A DNA stretch of 64,000 bases from assembly GCF_900102085.1 (NCBI RefSeq), contig NZ_FMVM01000003.1:186001-250000 (forward strand), given 5' to 3'. This DNA comes from Paenibacillus polysaccharolyticus. GTDB taxonomy: Bacteria; Bacillota; Bacilli; Paenibacillales; Paenibacillaceae. Positions 31,410 through 41,508 of the stretch are shown here, piece by piece; position 1 is the first letter of the stretch, and each line of letters opens with the position of its first letter. The notes beneath the pieces were generated by a model, which worked only from the letters and a program-made list of their open reading frames with translations, was not told the DNA's origin and ran no database searches. Position numbers and translations under genes: made by a program.

Positions 31410-33416
31410 TTAATGGCTGACCAGATAAGAAGCGTCCAGAATGAGAGCCACTTTACCGTTCCCCAGAATGGTTGCACCAGATAGATGATTCATTGCTCCG
31501 AGGTATGTTCCAAGAGACTTAATTACCACTTCCTGATTACCGATAATTTCGTCTACTGCATATGCTGCAATTTTATCGACCGAACGCACAATGACGAGTG
31601 GAATCGTCTTGGACTTACGGTCGGTACGCGGGTACTGGAGCTTGTCACACAGTCGGTAGAAAGGCACGATACGTCCATGATTCAAAATGGATTGCTGTCC
31701 CTGAATCATCTGAATCTCTTCCGGTTTAATGCGCACGATCTCCGCTACGTTGTACATGGGCAAAATCAATACCCTACCAGATACATTCACCAGAAGCCCT
31801 TTGATAATGGCTAAGGTTAGCGGTAACCTAATCGTAAACGTCGTTCCGATACCAACCTCTGTATCAATATCTATGATGCCATTCAACCTTCCGATCTGGC
31901 TTCTTACGATATCCATACCGACACCTCGGCCGGATACATCACTAACGGATGAAGCTGTGGAGAATCCTGGTTCAAAAATCAGATGGACGGCTTCCTGTGC
32001 ATTCAAACGAGCCGCTTGTTCTTCGGTGATCAGGCCTTTCTTCAGTGCAGAAGCTTTAATCTGCTCTCCATCAATACCCTTACCATCATCGGAGAAACGT
32101 ATGACCACATGATTTTCCTCGTGGTATGAGGTCAGTTTGATTCGTCCTTTGGCAGGCTTGTTCTGTTGGGCACGAACCTCAGCACTCTCAATGCCATGAT
32201 CTGCACTGTTCCGAATCAGATGGATTAACGGATCACTGAGTTCTTCGATAATCATGCGATCCAGCTCAGTCTCTCCGCCTTTAATGACCAGCTCAATATC
32301 TTTGCCCAGCTTCTGCGACAAATCCCGAACCAGCCTCGGGAACCGGTTCAACAATTGATCAATTGGCAACATCCGCGTCTTCATAACTCCGTCCTGCAGT
32401 TCCTTAATGACTCTACCCATATGGTCGGACACTCCGCCAATACTTTGAATCACTGGGGAGGGCTCCTTACGGGCACCAGTGCGGCTCAAATCAGCAAGAG
32501 AGGTCTGATCAATAAGCAGCTCACCCACGAGGTTCATCAAATGATCCAGTCGCTCAACACTTACGCGAACCGTAGGCTGGGTTGACTTCATCTTATCTTC
32601 CTGATGAGGCACTGACGTGTCGCTTTTTTCTTTGCTAACTGTCATTTCAGTCTCTATTAATTCAGATGTTACAGCAACCTCTTCTGTCGCCAAAATATAT
32701 GGACCGACATCCACGCTCCGAATATCCGAATCTCCGGATAACGCACTCTCAATCTGAGCTTGATCCAGAGAAGATGCTGTAACGATCACAAACTCGTTAT
32801 AGTGCGCCTCTCCCAGTTCCTCATCAAGACCCTGCTTTTCAATGGATGTGGCTAGTACACTGCCACATACATCTTCAACCCGTTTGCACAAAATATGATA
32901 TCTAGCTGCTTTCATCAAACAATCTGAGCTTAATACAATGCGAATGGAAAAAATCTGCTGACCTGGTTCAAGTACTTCATCGAACAGATTCGACTCCACA
33001 GACTGTAGAACGGGTGACTTGGTCTGCTGAGCCAAGGCCGGTTGATGAATCATGTCTTGTATTTCTTTAACCACTGTACGGAAATCAGTAAAACTTTCGC
33101 CTTGCACGTATTGATCCCTAAGCACTCTCATGGCATCCAACGAACGAAAAAGGGTGTCAACGAGTTGTGCGGTAATTTCCGGTTTCTTGGATCGCACCCA
33201 TTCCAATGCATACTCCACTTCATGTGTCAGATCACTTAATTCACGAAAATCCATAGTCGAAGCCGAGCCCTTAATCGTATGAGCCGCCCGAAATAAGGTC
33301 TGCACAAGTTCCACAGAAGGTGAAAGCTCAAGTGCAAGCAAGGACTGATCCATCCGTTCCAACTGATCATTCAGTTCTTCGATAAATATGTCGCGATAGG
33401 CGGACAAATCCATCAT
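31410..33416 (-). CDS. cheA: Chemotaxis histidine kinase CheA
   Basis: A 668-residue kinase. The P1 phosphotransfer domain has H46 in FRAAHTIKGSAS. A variable P2-like region covers about 130-250. P3 dimerisation is near 285 (RLDHLMNLVGELLIDQ). The P4 ATPase has the N box (HLIRNSADHGIE), G1 (DDGKGID) and G2 (GRGVGMDIV) motifs. A CheW-like P5 is at the C-terminus. It phosphorylates a CheY-type regulator, but none is in this cluster. It is the last gene of the MCP-cheW-cheA operon, 14 bases after cheW. Confidence 0.94.
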   Translation of the reverse strand: MMDLSAYRDIFIEELNDQLERMDQSLLALELSPSVELVQTLFRAAHTIKGSASTMDFRELSDLTHEVEYALEWVRSKKPEITAQLVDTLFRSLDAMRVLRDQYVQGESFTDFRTVVKEIQDMIHQPALAQQTKSPVLQSVESNLFDEVLEPGQQIFSIRIVLSSDCLMKAARYHILCKRVEDVCGSVLATSIEKQGLDEELGEAHYNEFVIVTASSLDQAQIESALSGDSDIRSVDVGPYILATEEVAVTSELIETEMTVSKEKSDTSVPHQEDKMKSTQPTVRVSVERLDHLMNLVGELLIDQTSLADLSRTGARKEPSPVIQSIGGVSDHMGRVIKELQDGVMKTRMLPIDQLLNRFPRLVRDLSQKLGKDIELVIKGGETELDRMIIEELSDPLIHLIRNSADHGIESAEVRAQQNKPAKGRIKLTSYHEENHVVIRFSDDGKGIDGEQIKASALKKGLITEEQAARLNAQEAVHLIFEPGFSTASSVSDVSGRGVGMDIVRSQIGRLNGIIDIDTEVGIGTTFTIRLPLTLAIIKGLLVNVSGRVLILPMYNVAEIVRIKPEEIQMIQGQQSILNHGRIVPFYRLCDKLQYPRTDRKSKTIPLVIVRSVDKIAAYAVDEIIGNQEVVIKSLGTYLGAMNHLSGATILGNGKVALILDASYLVSH

Positions 33417-33430
33417 TGGTGCATTCCCTC

Positions 33431-33856
33431 CTAACCGCCCAATATTTCATCCAGTTTCAATATACCAACCAGACTGTCTCCCTGTTGGCCCACACCCTGA
33501 AAAAATATCTCAAGGTTGCGTCCATGACCTCCAGTAGGCGGATGTATTTCCGAATAAGTTGTGACTTTGCTGACTCGATCTACAATCAAACCGATATACT
33601 CATCTTGATAACGTACCACAATGATTCGGGTCGCCCGGGTAGCCGGTTCGTCTGACATGCCAAGTAAATTACGCAGGCTCATGACGCAGACAACTTTACC
33701 ACGCAGGTTCATGACTCCTTTGATTTCGGTACGACTAAACGGAATATCTGTAATACTTTGCATTTTTATAATTTCATGAATTTCTTCGATTCGAATGGCA
33801 CAGGTCTCTGCGCCAACAGATAATTCGATATATTGTTCTTTCTGAAGTGAAGACAT
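33431..33856 (-). CDS. cheW: Chemotaxis coupling protein CheW
   Basis: A 141-residue CheW/SH3-like protein linking receptor to CheA. The motifs IEEIHEIIKMQSITDIPF, GVMNLRGKVVCVMSLRNLL and YIGLIVDRVSKV are those of the family. It lies 24 bases downstream of the MCP gene and 14 upstream of cheA. Confidence 0.94.
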   Translation of the reverse strand: MSSLQKEQYIELSVGAETCAIRIEEIHEIIKMQSITDIPFSRTEIKGVMNLRGKVVCVMSLRNLLGMSDEPATRATRIIVVRYQDEYIGLIVDRVSKVTTYSEIHPPTGGHGRNLEIFFQGVGQQGDSLVGILKLDEILGG

Positions 33857-33880
33857 CGTTTCACCCTCAATTCGTTATTA

Positions 33881-35470
33881 TTACTGGGTTTTGAAAGCAG
33901 ACGCAGATACAGACAATTCTTCTGCAAGATGTGCCAGTGATTGACAAGTGGCCGCCGTTTCTTCCGATGCCGCCGCAGATTCCTCACTGGATGCAGAAAT
34001 CGACTCTACCGAGCTCATCACCTCAGCAGCTTGTGCCGCCTCTTCCTCACACGCAGCCGCGATTTCATTGACTTTCTGAGAAGAATTATTCACCATCTCA
34101 ATGATCTGATCAAAGGCTAGTCCTGTTTTGGATGATTGCTCTACACTATCCGAAACGGCTTGCACGCTTTGTCTCGTATTCTCCTGCATTACTTTGATAA
34201 TTGTTGTGATTTCTTTGGTCGCTTCGCCACTGCGTTCAGCAAGCTTGCGAACTTCATCAGCTACAACAGCAAATCCTCTTCCTTGCTCTCCTGCACGGGC
34301 TGCTTCAATCGCCGCATTTAATGCAAGTAAGTTTGTCTGTTCAGCAATATCGTCAATAACTTCGATGATGTCACCAATTTTGCGTGAATCTTCTTCAAGC
34401 TTCGCCATTTTCATATTCACGGCTTGCATACCTTCCAGGGAAGTTTGAACAACATGACCGCCTTCACGTGCCGTTTTCACCGTATCATTAGACAACTCAG
34501 CGGCTTCTTCAGCACTTGCGGCTACAGAGTTAATCGCCAGAGACAACTCCTTAAACAATTCGGAGATGTTTGCTGCTTCACTGGACTGACTTGTGCTTGT
34601 ACTAGCAATTTCCTGTGTACTTGCCGAGATTTGTTCAGACGATGCTGCAACGCTCTGTGAATTCATGACAATGTTATTAATTAATTCTCGCAGATTGTCT
34701 ACCATGCGATTAAGCGCAAAGGCCAGTTGCCCAACCTCGTCTTTTGAGGAGATATCAGACTTGAGAGTTAAGTTTCCGTTAGACACTTCCGTAGCTAGAC
34801 CAAGCATAGCCATAAGAGGTCTGGAGATGGAACGCGAGATGACAAATCCAATGATAATACTAAAAATAATAGAGCCTATGACCAAAGCAACGGTAACCGA
34901 GAATGCACTTGTGTACGCTGCTTCCGACTTTGAATTGTTCTCTTCCGCCAGTTTCACATTCAATTCCACCATTTCACCCATCGTAGCGAGGGCTTCATCA
35001 CCAGGAGGTTTGAGTGTATCTTTCAAGAAAACGATAAACCCTTGATCATCATCGTTTTTCGCGAGCTCTATACCTTGCTCAAAGATTCGCATGTAATTTG
35101 AGTACTGTGTATCGAATTTGCTAAGGAGCTCGCTTTCTTGGGGGGTCGTTGCCAGAGGACGGTAGCCATCAATTTGATTCTTAATGTTATCTTTAATGGT
35201 ATTAATATTATCGACAATACGGTTTTGCTCTGCGGCACTCTTCTCAAAGTTGAGATCACGAATGTTAACCCGCATTCTCTGGTAATTCATTTGGGCTCCG
35301 CTTAATTCTTTTACCGAGATTAGATTGCTGTTATACATTTCTTTCATGTGCTCATTGGTACTTCTAAGTGTCGTGATTGAATACACTCCCAGAATCGCAA
35401 GAATCAGAGATACTACCAAAAATGCTGAGATAATCTTTGTTGCTGTTTTCAAGTTGCTAAACCACTTCAT
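33881..35470 (-). CDS. Methyl-accepting chemotaxis protein with 4HB sensor
   Basis: A 529-residue membrane receptor. TM1 is at about 10-32, then a helical sensor domain of the 4HB_MCP type to about 188, TM2 about 190-212, HAMP after it, and the signalling domain carrying [20 protein letters not shown] and [18 protein letters not shown]. The C-terminal end has no CheR-tethering pentapeptide. It is the only receptor in the cluster and probably feeds the CheA/CheW encoded downstream. Confidence 0.94.
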   Translation of the reverse strand: MKWFSNLKTATKIISAFLVVSLILAILGVYSITTLRSTNEHMKEMYNSNLISVKELSGAQMNYQRMRVNIRDLNFEKSAAEQNRIVDNINTIKDNIKNQIDGYRPLATTPQESELLSKFDTQYSNYMRIFEQGIELAKNDDDQGFIVFLKDTLKPPGDEALATMGEMVELNVKLAEENNSKSEAAYTSAFSVTVALVIGSIIFSIIIGFVISRSISRPLMAMLGLATEVSNGNLTLKSDISSKDEVGQLAFALNRMVDNLRELINNIVMNSQSVAASSEQISASTQEIASTSTSQSSEAANISELFKELSLAINSVAASAEEAAELSNDTVKTAREGGHVVQTSLEGMQAVNMKMAKLEEDSRKIGDIIEVIDDIAEQTNLLALNAAIEAARAGEQGRGFAVVADEVRKLAERSGEATKEITTIIKVMQENTRQSVQAVSDSVEQSSKTGLAFDQIIEMVNNSSQKVNEIAAACEEEAAQAAEVMSSVESISASSEESAAASEETAATCQSLAHLAEELSVSASAFKTQ

Positions 35471-35925
35471 TTTATCTCCCCCTAAGTTTCTTCGTGTCTA
35501 GTTATGTAAATAAAGTTTGCTAATCCATTCTATGGATCGCTCTCCAGACAACATACGATGTATTTCGACAGAAATATTAGAAAACTGAATAGATAAATTT
35601 TATTTTTGCAAACTTTCATTTTTATGTAAAATTTTTATGATAAATAAGACTCTTGTTTTTATCATATTAAATACTATTAATCTAAATTTAATAGAATAAA
35701 CATTCATATTAACGAAATTTATATATACATTTTTGTACATATCTCTTTTTTTGATGATGTGAGCTCAATGTTATCTTTTTCACTTAGACCTATATGTTAG
35801 TTCATAGTTCTTTGGACTAATTCATATGATATCTAATCGAGATAGTTCTACTTACCTGTTCAAAATATGTAATAAATACGACTTAAGACTAATAATAAAA
35901 TTAAAATACATGATTCAATTGAACT
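35471..35925. other. AT-rich gap upstream of the chemosensory operon
   Basis: About 450 bases of very AT-rich sequence with no frame of note and no recognisable RNA. I looked for a sigma-D-like promoter and found none. It contains the leader and presumed promoter of the MCP operon on the minus strand. Confidence 0.5.
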
Positions 35926-35967
35926 AAAAAAACAACCAAATTCACTATGCAGGAGTTTGATTGTTTT
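35926..35967 (-). terminator. Terminator after the 234-residue gene
   Basis: Minus-strand stem AAACAATCAAA / TTTGGTTGTTT (one G-U pair) followed by TTTT. Confidence 0.75.
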
Positions 35968-36017
35968 CTAGATTCATATGCAATTTTTAAGCTCCTTTGA
36001 TTCAATCGAAATACGAG

Positions 36018-36722
36018 TTATTCATATCCTTCCATCTGCTCAAGCTCTGCTATACGGTCTTTGATTCGCTGTGGAATAAGTTCAAACAGCTTGTCCCATG
36101 TCATAAACATCTCCGGTTTCAACAAATACTCTTCAAACTGCATCGAGGGTACAAATGCTTTGGTTTGCAGATATTTTTTGACTCGCGCATCGATCTGTTC
36201 ACTGGTTTGAAAAAACGGTTCAAACATTTCGTTTACAAGCAAGCCATCACATCCCGCCTCAGCGCCTGCTACACTATACAGATTGGGCAACAACTCAAAT
36301 ACAACCGGCAATGGTGAAAAGGCGTGTTTCCCCGGCTGGGAGTACAGGCACACATGATGACCAACCAGATTAACTCTATCTTTTAACAGCCCTCTTAATA
36401 CTCTCCCATGAAAGCTGGCTTCGCAATCCACGACTTCTCCATCATGTCCCACATACACCCATACATGCTCCAGCTCATAGAGATGTCCGATCTCGTAATC
36501 CCACCATATCGCATATTCGATAACATACTTTACTGCTTCAGAAGGAAACTGTAGCTCTCTACGAAAAGAAGGAGACGGCCCAGAATGCTCAAGCACGGAC
36601 ACGCCAACGAAATCCGGATAAAAAGGCTCATTCTGATCAAACATGATTACTGGTGCATAACTTAATGCTGTTTCCAGCCATTCATTTTTAGCAATAGTCA
36701 TAGAAGAATCCTCCATTTTCAT
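36018..36722 (-). CDS. Conserved-looking protein of unknown function
   Basis: A 234-residue soluble protein. It is rich in aromatic residues around YAPVIMFDQNEPFYPDFVG and IWWDYEIGHLYELEHVWVYV, with several histidines (GHHVCLYSQPGKHAF) that could form a metal or active site. The C-terminus is a predicted helix. It faintly recalls Vps62-related proteins; I do not claim the family. Two starts are possible, each with a good ribosome site: 36722 (AGGAG) and 36701 (GGAGG). It is flanked by hairpins, so monocistronic. Confidence 0.65.
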   Translation of the reverse strand: MKMEDSSMTIAKNEWLETALSYAPVIMFDQNEPFYPDFVGVSVLEHSGPSPSFRRELQFPSEAVKYVIEYAIWWDYEIGHLYELEHVWVYVGHDGEVVDCEASFHGRVLRGLLKDRVNLVGHHVCLYSQPGKHAFSPLPVVFELLPNLYSVAGAEAGCDGLLVNEMFEPFFQTSEQIDARVKKYLQTKAFVPSMQFEEYLLKPEMFMTWDKLFELIPQRIKDRIAELEQMEGYE

Positions 36723-36781
36723 TGTTGTTACTCCTATAGTAACAGAGAGAAGGTGAATGGCGTCAACTTATGTAAATGTAA

Positions 36782-36814
36782 AAACCTGCAACCGAATATA
36801 CGCAGTTGCAGGTT
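36782..36814 (-). terminator. Terminator after the first cupin gene
   Basis: Minus-strand stem AACCTGCAAC / GTTGCAGGTT followed by TTTACATTT. It lies about 60 bases after the cupin stop codon. Confidence 0.75.
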
Positions 36815-36873
36815 AGGGAATAATATTCAATTAAGACAGGTATAAACAGCCTGGATGATTTCGGTTATTAACG

Positions 36874-37458
36874 TTATTCCCTTGGCGCCTTAGAAGCCTT
36901 TGAAGCTTGAACGGAGGTATCCGAAACGTCTGTTCCACAACCAATATTAGGGCCAAGAATGGCATCATTCTGGATGGACGCAACCGCTTTGGCATAAGCT
37001 TCTTCATCCAGACAATATGCACGGTGAGCAACCTCCGGCGGTGTAGCCGCAAGAAAATCTGCCCCAAATACAATATCCGGTGTCGGTTGATCAAATATGG
37101 TCAGCACATATACGCCATCGGTCTCCGCAACAAACCAATGAAACCAGCCTTTTGGAAAAACAACCACTTGCCCCGGCTTCAAACGATACGTTATCCGTTC
37201 ACGTGTGAACGGATTGAACACGGAAGCTGTAATCTCACCGCTGATTACCACGACCATCTCGGTTACATTGGGGTGCCAGTGGGGCTGCACAATAATCCCT
37301 TTACTCAGATACACATTAAAAAAACCATTCTCAATCGTTGGCAACTGCTCTCCAAATAACTGAGTGACGTAGTTGCTTGAATCTCTCCGGTAATTCACCA
37401 CAGCATTGGAATCAGCAGCAAGCGGAACATTGGGGGATTTCAAGATCGGATTGATCAT
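36874..37458 (-). CDS. Cupin-domain protein, first paralog
   Basis: A 194-residue single-cupin protein with PHWHPNVTEMVVVISGE (first cupin motif, H-x-H with Glu) and PGQVVVFPKGWFHWFV (second motif). It resembles one half of oxalate decarboxylase-type cupins. After the cupin lies a conserved segment DFLAATPPEVAHRAYCLDE that it shares with the protein at 49164-50042, so the two are paralogs. The C-terminus is a Ser/Lys/Ala tail. Enzyme or storage function unknown. Ribosome site GGAGGAG about 10 bases upstream. Confidence 0.82.
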   Translation of the reverse strand: MINPILKSPNVPLAADSNAVVNYRRDSSNYVTQLFGEQLPTIENGFFNVYLSKGIIVQPHWHPNVTEMVVVISGEITASVFNPFTRERITYRLKPGQVVVFPKGWFHWFVAETDGVYVLTIFDQPTPDIVFGADFLAATPPEVAHRAYCLDEEAYAKAVASIQNDAILGPNIGCGTDVSDTSVQASKASKAPRE

Positions 37459-37705
37459 CAGTTATATTCTCCTCCTTGGGCAAACATCTCGTTGTTGTAC
37501 TGTATGCTGGGACATCATGAGATAATACTGCATTCAAGCTCTGGCGTATAACTAAGTCAAACTGTGCGTGCTGCGGATAAGAAGAACGTGGGCTGTGCTT
37601 GCCTTGAATTGGAAGTTTATGAGACTTAGATGATATAATTCGGATAACGAAATTGGGCTTCATTTTCTTTCCAAGGTACTCTTAATATGTTGAGAGGAGT
37701 TTATT

Positions 37706-39244
37706 ATGTTTCCATCTATCGGGGATATATACTGCAGCTTTAATGAGCAAATGCAACAATATACGGCGTGTCAGATCACTGCTTTGAAAGAAACAGAAGA
37801 TAAAAAACCACGTCAACTAGCCGCGATTCTGCAATTGAACTGGTCTGGAGATCAACTCCCAACGGAATCCGAGCTTGACGTGATGAAACCGCTGATCTGC
37901 AATTTCTTTTTTTGGAATGGTACCTTAGAGCATAACTATGTAAAAGCGGATGTTCCTGTATCCTATATTTTAGTCGGCAACCGACCTCCCCTAATTACCG
38001 AAGAATCACGAAGTTACAGTTCGGGTTGGCCGGTCGGAGAAAGCCTGTATCGTCAGCGGCAATGGGAACTCATCGATGAAAGCCGCAGAACTCTTTTTAA
38101 GCAGGCAGCTCATGACCACAGTGACATCACCGCCCGCGGGATTAAAATGCGACGTAACACCAGCACGATTCGTAACTTTATTCCAACTTCAGCTGACGAT
38201 GTAGCTGAACTTGAGGCACTTCCGTGTCTGACCCATATCGAGATGAATGGGTACCACGAGGCTATCATTCCTTTTCTGAAGGAGAATCCCTTCGTTTATG
38301 AACTTCATGTACAGAACCACGGGCAACGTATACTGAATTTCAGTCAAACGCATTTGACCCGGCTTGTTGTGGATGCTAGCGGGATGGAAAAGATTATACT
38401 AAATGACATGATGGATTTCCTAAGTCTCACTGGCGAGATCAGTCCAGGTCTTCTTATTGATACTACTGGAGACGGACAGCGGCTGACCTTAAGTATAGCG
38501 GAAACTTTGCCAGAAATTCGCGGTCTTTCTCGTCTAAGTAGCCTTCAATTGTACAAAATCAAGGAGCTTGATATTGAATCTGTCGTTCAAGGATATCCTG
38601 AACTTTCCGAATTACGCTTGTGGGGTAAACCCGGCACAGTATCCGGTATTCATTCCATTCAACATTTAAAGTCCTTGCAAATGTTCAGCACGAATGATCT
38701 ATTTGGTTTTGATGGAGATCAATTTCCAAGTCCCGAGCAACTTCCTGAATTACATACGCTTTGGATGAGCAGTCTCCCGGCAGAAGCAGCCAAGTCGATT
38801 AAAACCCGATATAAAAAAGTTGCTGAAACCCGAATCGATCTCGATATCACTCAGCCTCGTAAACCGGAATGGCTCGCTGAAAATCTGAACAATCCATTTC
38901 GGGATTGGGACGGACGGGAACAGATCAAGGCAGTACATGCCAAAAAAGCCGCGCAGTTGTATAAACAATTTCTGAAGCGGATTCGTGAATTGAGCCAGAG
39001 AAATGATTATGAAGACACACTCTCCGATCAACTCATTTCGTTTACTCAGGAGTATACACAGACGTTTAATCAAATGGATGCCAAATGTGAATGGATTGGG
39101 ACGATTGAGCTTGAAGAGATTGCTGCTGTACTTGCGGGCTTGATCGATCAACTAGAGGATCAGTTGAAAACAAACCAGCCACATTCCTTGAAGATTGATC
39201 GGGAGCAGTTATACGAAGTCTTCGATCGGACTAGAGACTTTTAG
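37706..39244 (+). CDS. LRR-like protein of unknown function
   Basis: A 512-residue soluble protein without signal peptide. Residues about 170-370 contain irregular leucine-rich blocks (SRLSSLQLYKIKELDIES, YPELSELRLWGKPG, LPELHTLWMSSLPAEAAK) that look like bacterial LRR repeats. The last 120 residues are a helical domain rich in Lys, Glu and Gln. Such proteins often mediate protein binding; the N-terminal domain (about 160 residues) is not recognised. Ribosome site GAGAGGAG. It stands alone and ends at a terminator. Confidence 0.65.
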   Translation: MFPSIGDIYCSFNEQMQQYTACQITALKETEDKKPRQLAAILQLNWSGDQLPTESELDVMKPLICNFFFWNGTLEHNYVKADVPVSYILVGNRPPLITEESRSYSSGWPVGESLYRQRQWELIDESRRTLFKQAAHDHSDITARGIKMRRNTSTIRNFIPTSADDVAELEALPCLTHIEMNGYHEAIIPFLKENPFVYELHVQNHGQRILNFSQTHLTRLVVDASGMEKIILNDMMDFLSLTGEISPGLLIDTTGDGQRLTLSIAETLPEIRGLSRLSSLQLYKIKELDIESVVQGYPELSELRLWGKPGTVSGIHSIQHLKSLQMFSTNDLFGFDGDQFPSPEQLPELHTLWMSSLPAEAAKSIKTRYKKVAETRIDLDITQPRKPEWLAENLNNPFRDWDGREQIKAVHAKKAAQLYKQFLKRIRELSQRNDYEDTLSDQLISFTQEYTQTFNQMDAKCEWIGTIELEEIAAVLAGLIDQLEDQLKTNQPHSLKIDREQLYEVFDRTRDF

Positions 39245-39261
39245 AGCAGATCGTAAAAAGA

Positions 39262-39300
39262 AGACCACAGCCTATCCCCTATTCAAAGGGAAGGATCTGT
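39262..39300. terminator. Convergent terminator between LRR-like gene and zinc-ribbon operon
   Basis: Stem based on AAGACCACAG / CTGTGGTTTT with a partly paired interior. The plus side ends TTTTCC and the minus side TTCTTTTT, so it can stop both transcripts. Confidence 0.75.
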
Positions 39301-39325
39301 GGTTTTCCTTATGTTATCTAATGAG

Positions 39326-39823
39326 TTATGAAGCCTCAACCGTTGTTCCACAGTACTCACAATCCGTGAACTGTTTCCTATACGCCTTTACCTTCGCCCC
39401 GCACCCCGAGCAGGTCACTGAAACTTGCCTTGGTGCTTCTTCAACCTTCTCTTCTTCGTCTTTAGCATACTTGTCGCTGTTTATATTTATCTCTGTGTAG
39501 CTAAGTGATTGGTTATTGGTATAAATCACCGTATTACTATTGTAACTTGAGTAACCATTTCCAATTTCTTGGGGCCGATAAGTATTTTCTAGTGCCGGAT
39601 CTGAATCACTCCTATAGTCCCCTCCATAAAATTGTTTTTGAGGAACCTTTTTTCTTTGGAGTAATTTAATCGCTGAAAATATAAAAATAAACTCTAATAC
39701 CAGAAGCACTACGAAGGTGACCGGATTACTTCCAATGTTTTTGTGATCACCTGCATTAAAAAAGGCAATAGGCATACCAATTGCATAGATCAAAAATATC
39801 AATCCAAAAATCGCTCTGATCAT
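39326..39823 (-). CDS. Membrane protein with C-terminal zinc ribbon (paralog A)
   Basis: A 165-residue protein: two N-terminal hydrophobic helices (about 1-22 and 35-55), a basic-then-acidic linker containing YTEININSDKY, and a C-terminal zinc ribbon CSGC-x17-CEYC. Its C-terminus (APRQVSVTCSGCGAKVK) is almost identical to that of the next gene upstream, pointing to a recent tandem duplication. The ATG at 39823 has GGAGG 7 bases upstream. It is the last gene of the SPFH operon. Function unknown. Confidence 0.75.
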   Translation of the reverse strand: MIRAIFGLIFLIYAIGMPIAFFNAGDHKNIGSNPVTFVVLLVLEFIFIFSAIKLLQRKKVPQKQFYGGDYRSDSDPALENTYRPQEIGNGYSSYNSNTVIYTNNQSLSYTEININSDKYAKDEEEKVEEAPRQVSVTCSGCGAKVKAYRKQFTDCEYCGTTVEAS

Positions 39824-39906
39824 GATAATTCCTCCAAAGAACACTCTGTACACTCAAATAATCTATCACAAGTCTTCACTCTCAAGCTTCAAGCAAGTCA
39901 GTGAAA

Positions 39907-40329
39907 CTACGAAGTTCTCATCGTTGTCCCACAATACTCACAGTCCGTGAACTGTTTCCGATACACCTTTACCTTCGCTCCACACCCCGAGCAGGTCACT
40001 GAAACTTGTCTTGGTGCTTCTTCAACCTTTTCCTCCCGCTGTTCTTCATCTTCTTTATCATACTTGTCACTGTTTATATTTATCTCTGTGTAGCTGGAGT
40101 TACTATAGCTGTCCCCATTTTCATGATCTCGACCCAAATCACTCCGATAGTCCCCACCATATAATTTTTTTTGAGGAACCTTCTTTTTCTTAAGTAATTG
40201 AATAGCGGAAAATATAACAATAAATTCAACAAGGATAAATGCCCATATTGTTCCATTCTCAGTATCCATAAATGCAATCGCTTGAACTATGGCAAAAATA
40301 ATAAGTAGTATTCCAAAAAACTTCCTCAA
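39907..40329 (-). CDS. Membrane protein with C-terminal zinc ribbon (paralog B)
   Basis: A 140-residue protein with the same plan as paralog A: N-terminal helices, YTEININSDKY, an acidic Glu-rich linker and the CSGC..CEYC ribbon. It starts with TTG at 40329, with AGGAGGG 7-8 bases upstream. The gap to paralog C is 41 bases. Function unknown; the ribbon should face the cytoplasm if both helices span the membrane with an even number of crossings. Confidence 0.75.
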   Translation of the reverse strand: MRKFFGILLIIFAIVQAIAFMDTENGTIWAFILVEFIVIFSAIQLLKKKKVPQKKLYGGDYRSDLGRDHENGDSYSNSSYTEININSDKYDKEDEEQREEKVEEAPRQVSVTCSGCGAKVKVYRKQFTDCEYCGTTMRTS

Positions 40330-40370
40330 CGTACACCCTCCTAATACAACCTTCCATTAAGTTATAAAAC

Positions 40371-40742
40371 TTAAGAAGTTCTCACCGTTGTCCCACAATA
40401 CTCACAATTTGCCGACAGATTTGAATAAACCTCCACTTTGGCCCCACATCCCGAGCAATGAACGGATACTGGTTTATTTGATTCGTTGTAGTTACCTTTA
40501 GGGTGTATATCCTTAAGATGTTCTTGATCATTTGTTGCATGTTGATCATTACGAGTCGATTTAGAACGAGACTTAGGTCGACCACACATTTTTATTCCCG
40601 TAACCAATACAATAACACCAGGGATAAAAAGTACGATTAAACTAAACACGGCTAGACCCGCTTCATCCGCCATCATCATTAATGAGAATAGAATGGTTAT
40701 AAACGAGATGATGATTAATATAATTCCAAAAAACCTCTTCAC
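40371..40742 (-). CDS. Membrane protein with C-terminal zinc ribbon (paralog C)
   Basis: A 123-residue protein with two or three N-terminal helices (about 4-22 and 31-52), a short charged linker, and the ribbon CSGC-x17-CEYC ending GTTVRTS. It is the most divergent of the three paralogs and lacks the YTEININSDKY block. It starts with GTG at 40742 behind GGGGGAG, 23 bases after the four-helix membrane protein gene. Function unknown. Confidence 0.72.
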   Translation of the reverse strand: MKRFFGIILIIISFITILFSLMMMADEAGLAVFSLIVLFIPGVIVLVTGIKMCGRPKSRSKSTRNDQHATNDQEHLKDIHPKGNYNESNKPVSVHCSGCGAKVEVYSNLSANCEYCGTTVRTS

Positions 40743-40765
40743 TTGCTTCTCCCCCTAAAACATGG

Positions 40766-41506
40766 TTAAGATTTGAGCGAAAGAATCTGTTGATTTCTTT
40801 CTTTTAGACGAGACATCAATCGGGATAATTGCATAGCCACACGTTCACTATTTACTACTTCTCCTGCCTCATACTGAGTAGACAGTTCTTCTTTCAACAA
40901 TTCAATATCTATAAGAATCTGACGATCATTATACTGCACGGCAGCTGGAGCGACTGGATCGCTATATTTAACCAGCTCAATGATGGCTTCTACTGACTTC
41001 CTGTCCTTTTCCACATTCAACATTGGATGTTTATCCATCATATCAAGCAACTGATACATGGCGTTCTCAATCGATTTCCAGTCAGTAATATTCAATTGCT
41101 CGTTGGCTTCCTGCTCACTTCCTGATCGAATATAGATCATTAAAATAGCGCACAAAATGAAAGCAAGAGCCGCAGTGATTACATGTAACAAAACAAACCA
41201 ACGCAGTGCATAATCTGCGAAACCTACGAATAACGCATAAAAAATGACACACCCCAGATAAATGATTAATACAATGCCTATAGCTGTGTAACCTGGGACA
41301 AAACGTTTAAAGCGATCCATATTTTGCATCACATGACGCGCATAAATCCACAAAGTCGTCATCGCAACGTACGATGCGGCAAGATTGATCCAGAATGGAA
41401 ATGATAGAATATCGTTGCTAAACATCGTAAATGAGATGATCGAACTTAAAATTAAACAGACAAGATAGATTACATCTAGAATAAAAACGTTGCTCCGTTT
41501 CACCAT
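40766..41506 (-). CDS. Four-helix membrane protein of unknown function
   Basis: A 246-residue protein. Four hydrophobic segments lie between residues 8 and 130, and a soluble helical C-terminal half (EQLNITDWKSIENAMYQLLD, ending in a basic coiled coil) is probably cytoplasmic. The ATG lies 2 bases after the TAG of the SPFH gene, with an overlapping GTG alternative, so it is translationally coupled to it. No known domain recognised. Confidence 0.72.
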   Translation of the reverse strand: MVKRSNVFILDVIYLVCLILSSIISFTMFSNDILSFPFWINLAASYVAMTTLWIYARHVMQNMDRFKRFVPGYTAIGIVLIIYLGCVIFYALFVGFADYALRWFVLLHVITAALAFILCAILMIYIRSGSEQEANEQLNITDWKSIENAMYQLLDMMDKHPMLNVEKDRKSVEAIIELVKYSDPVAPAAVQYNDRQILIDIELLKEELSTQYEAGEVVNSERVAMQLSRLMSRLKERNQQILSLKS

Positions 41507-41508
41507 CA

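Noticed and set aside
35471-35925. Possible riboswitch or small RNA in the long AT-rich gap
   Set aside because: I could not find conserved riboswitch motifs, a clear hairpin series or a promoter pair for a small RNA.
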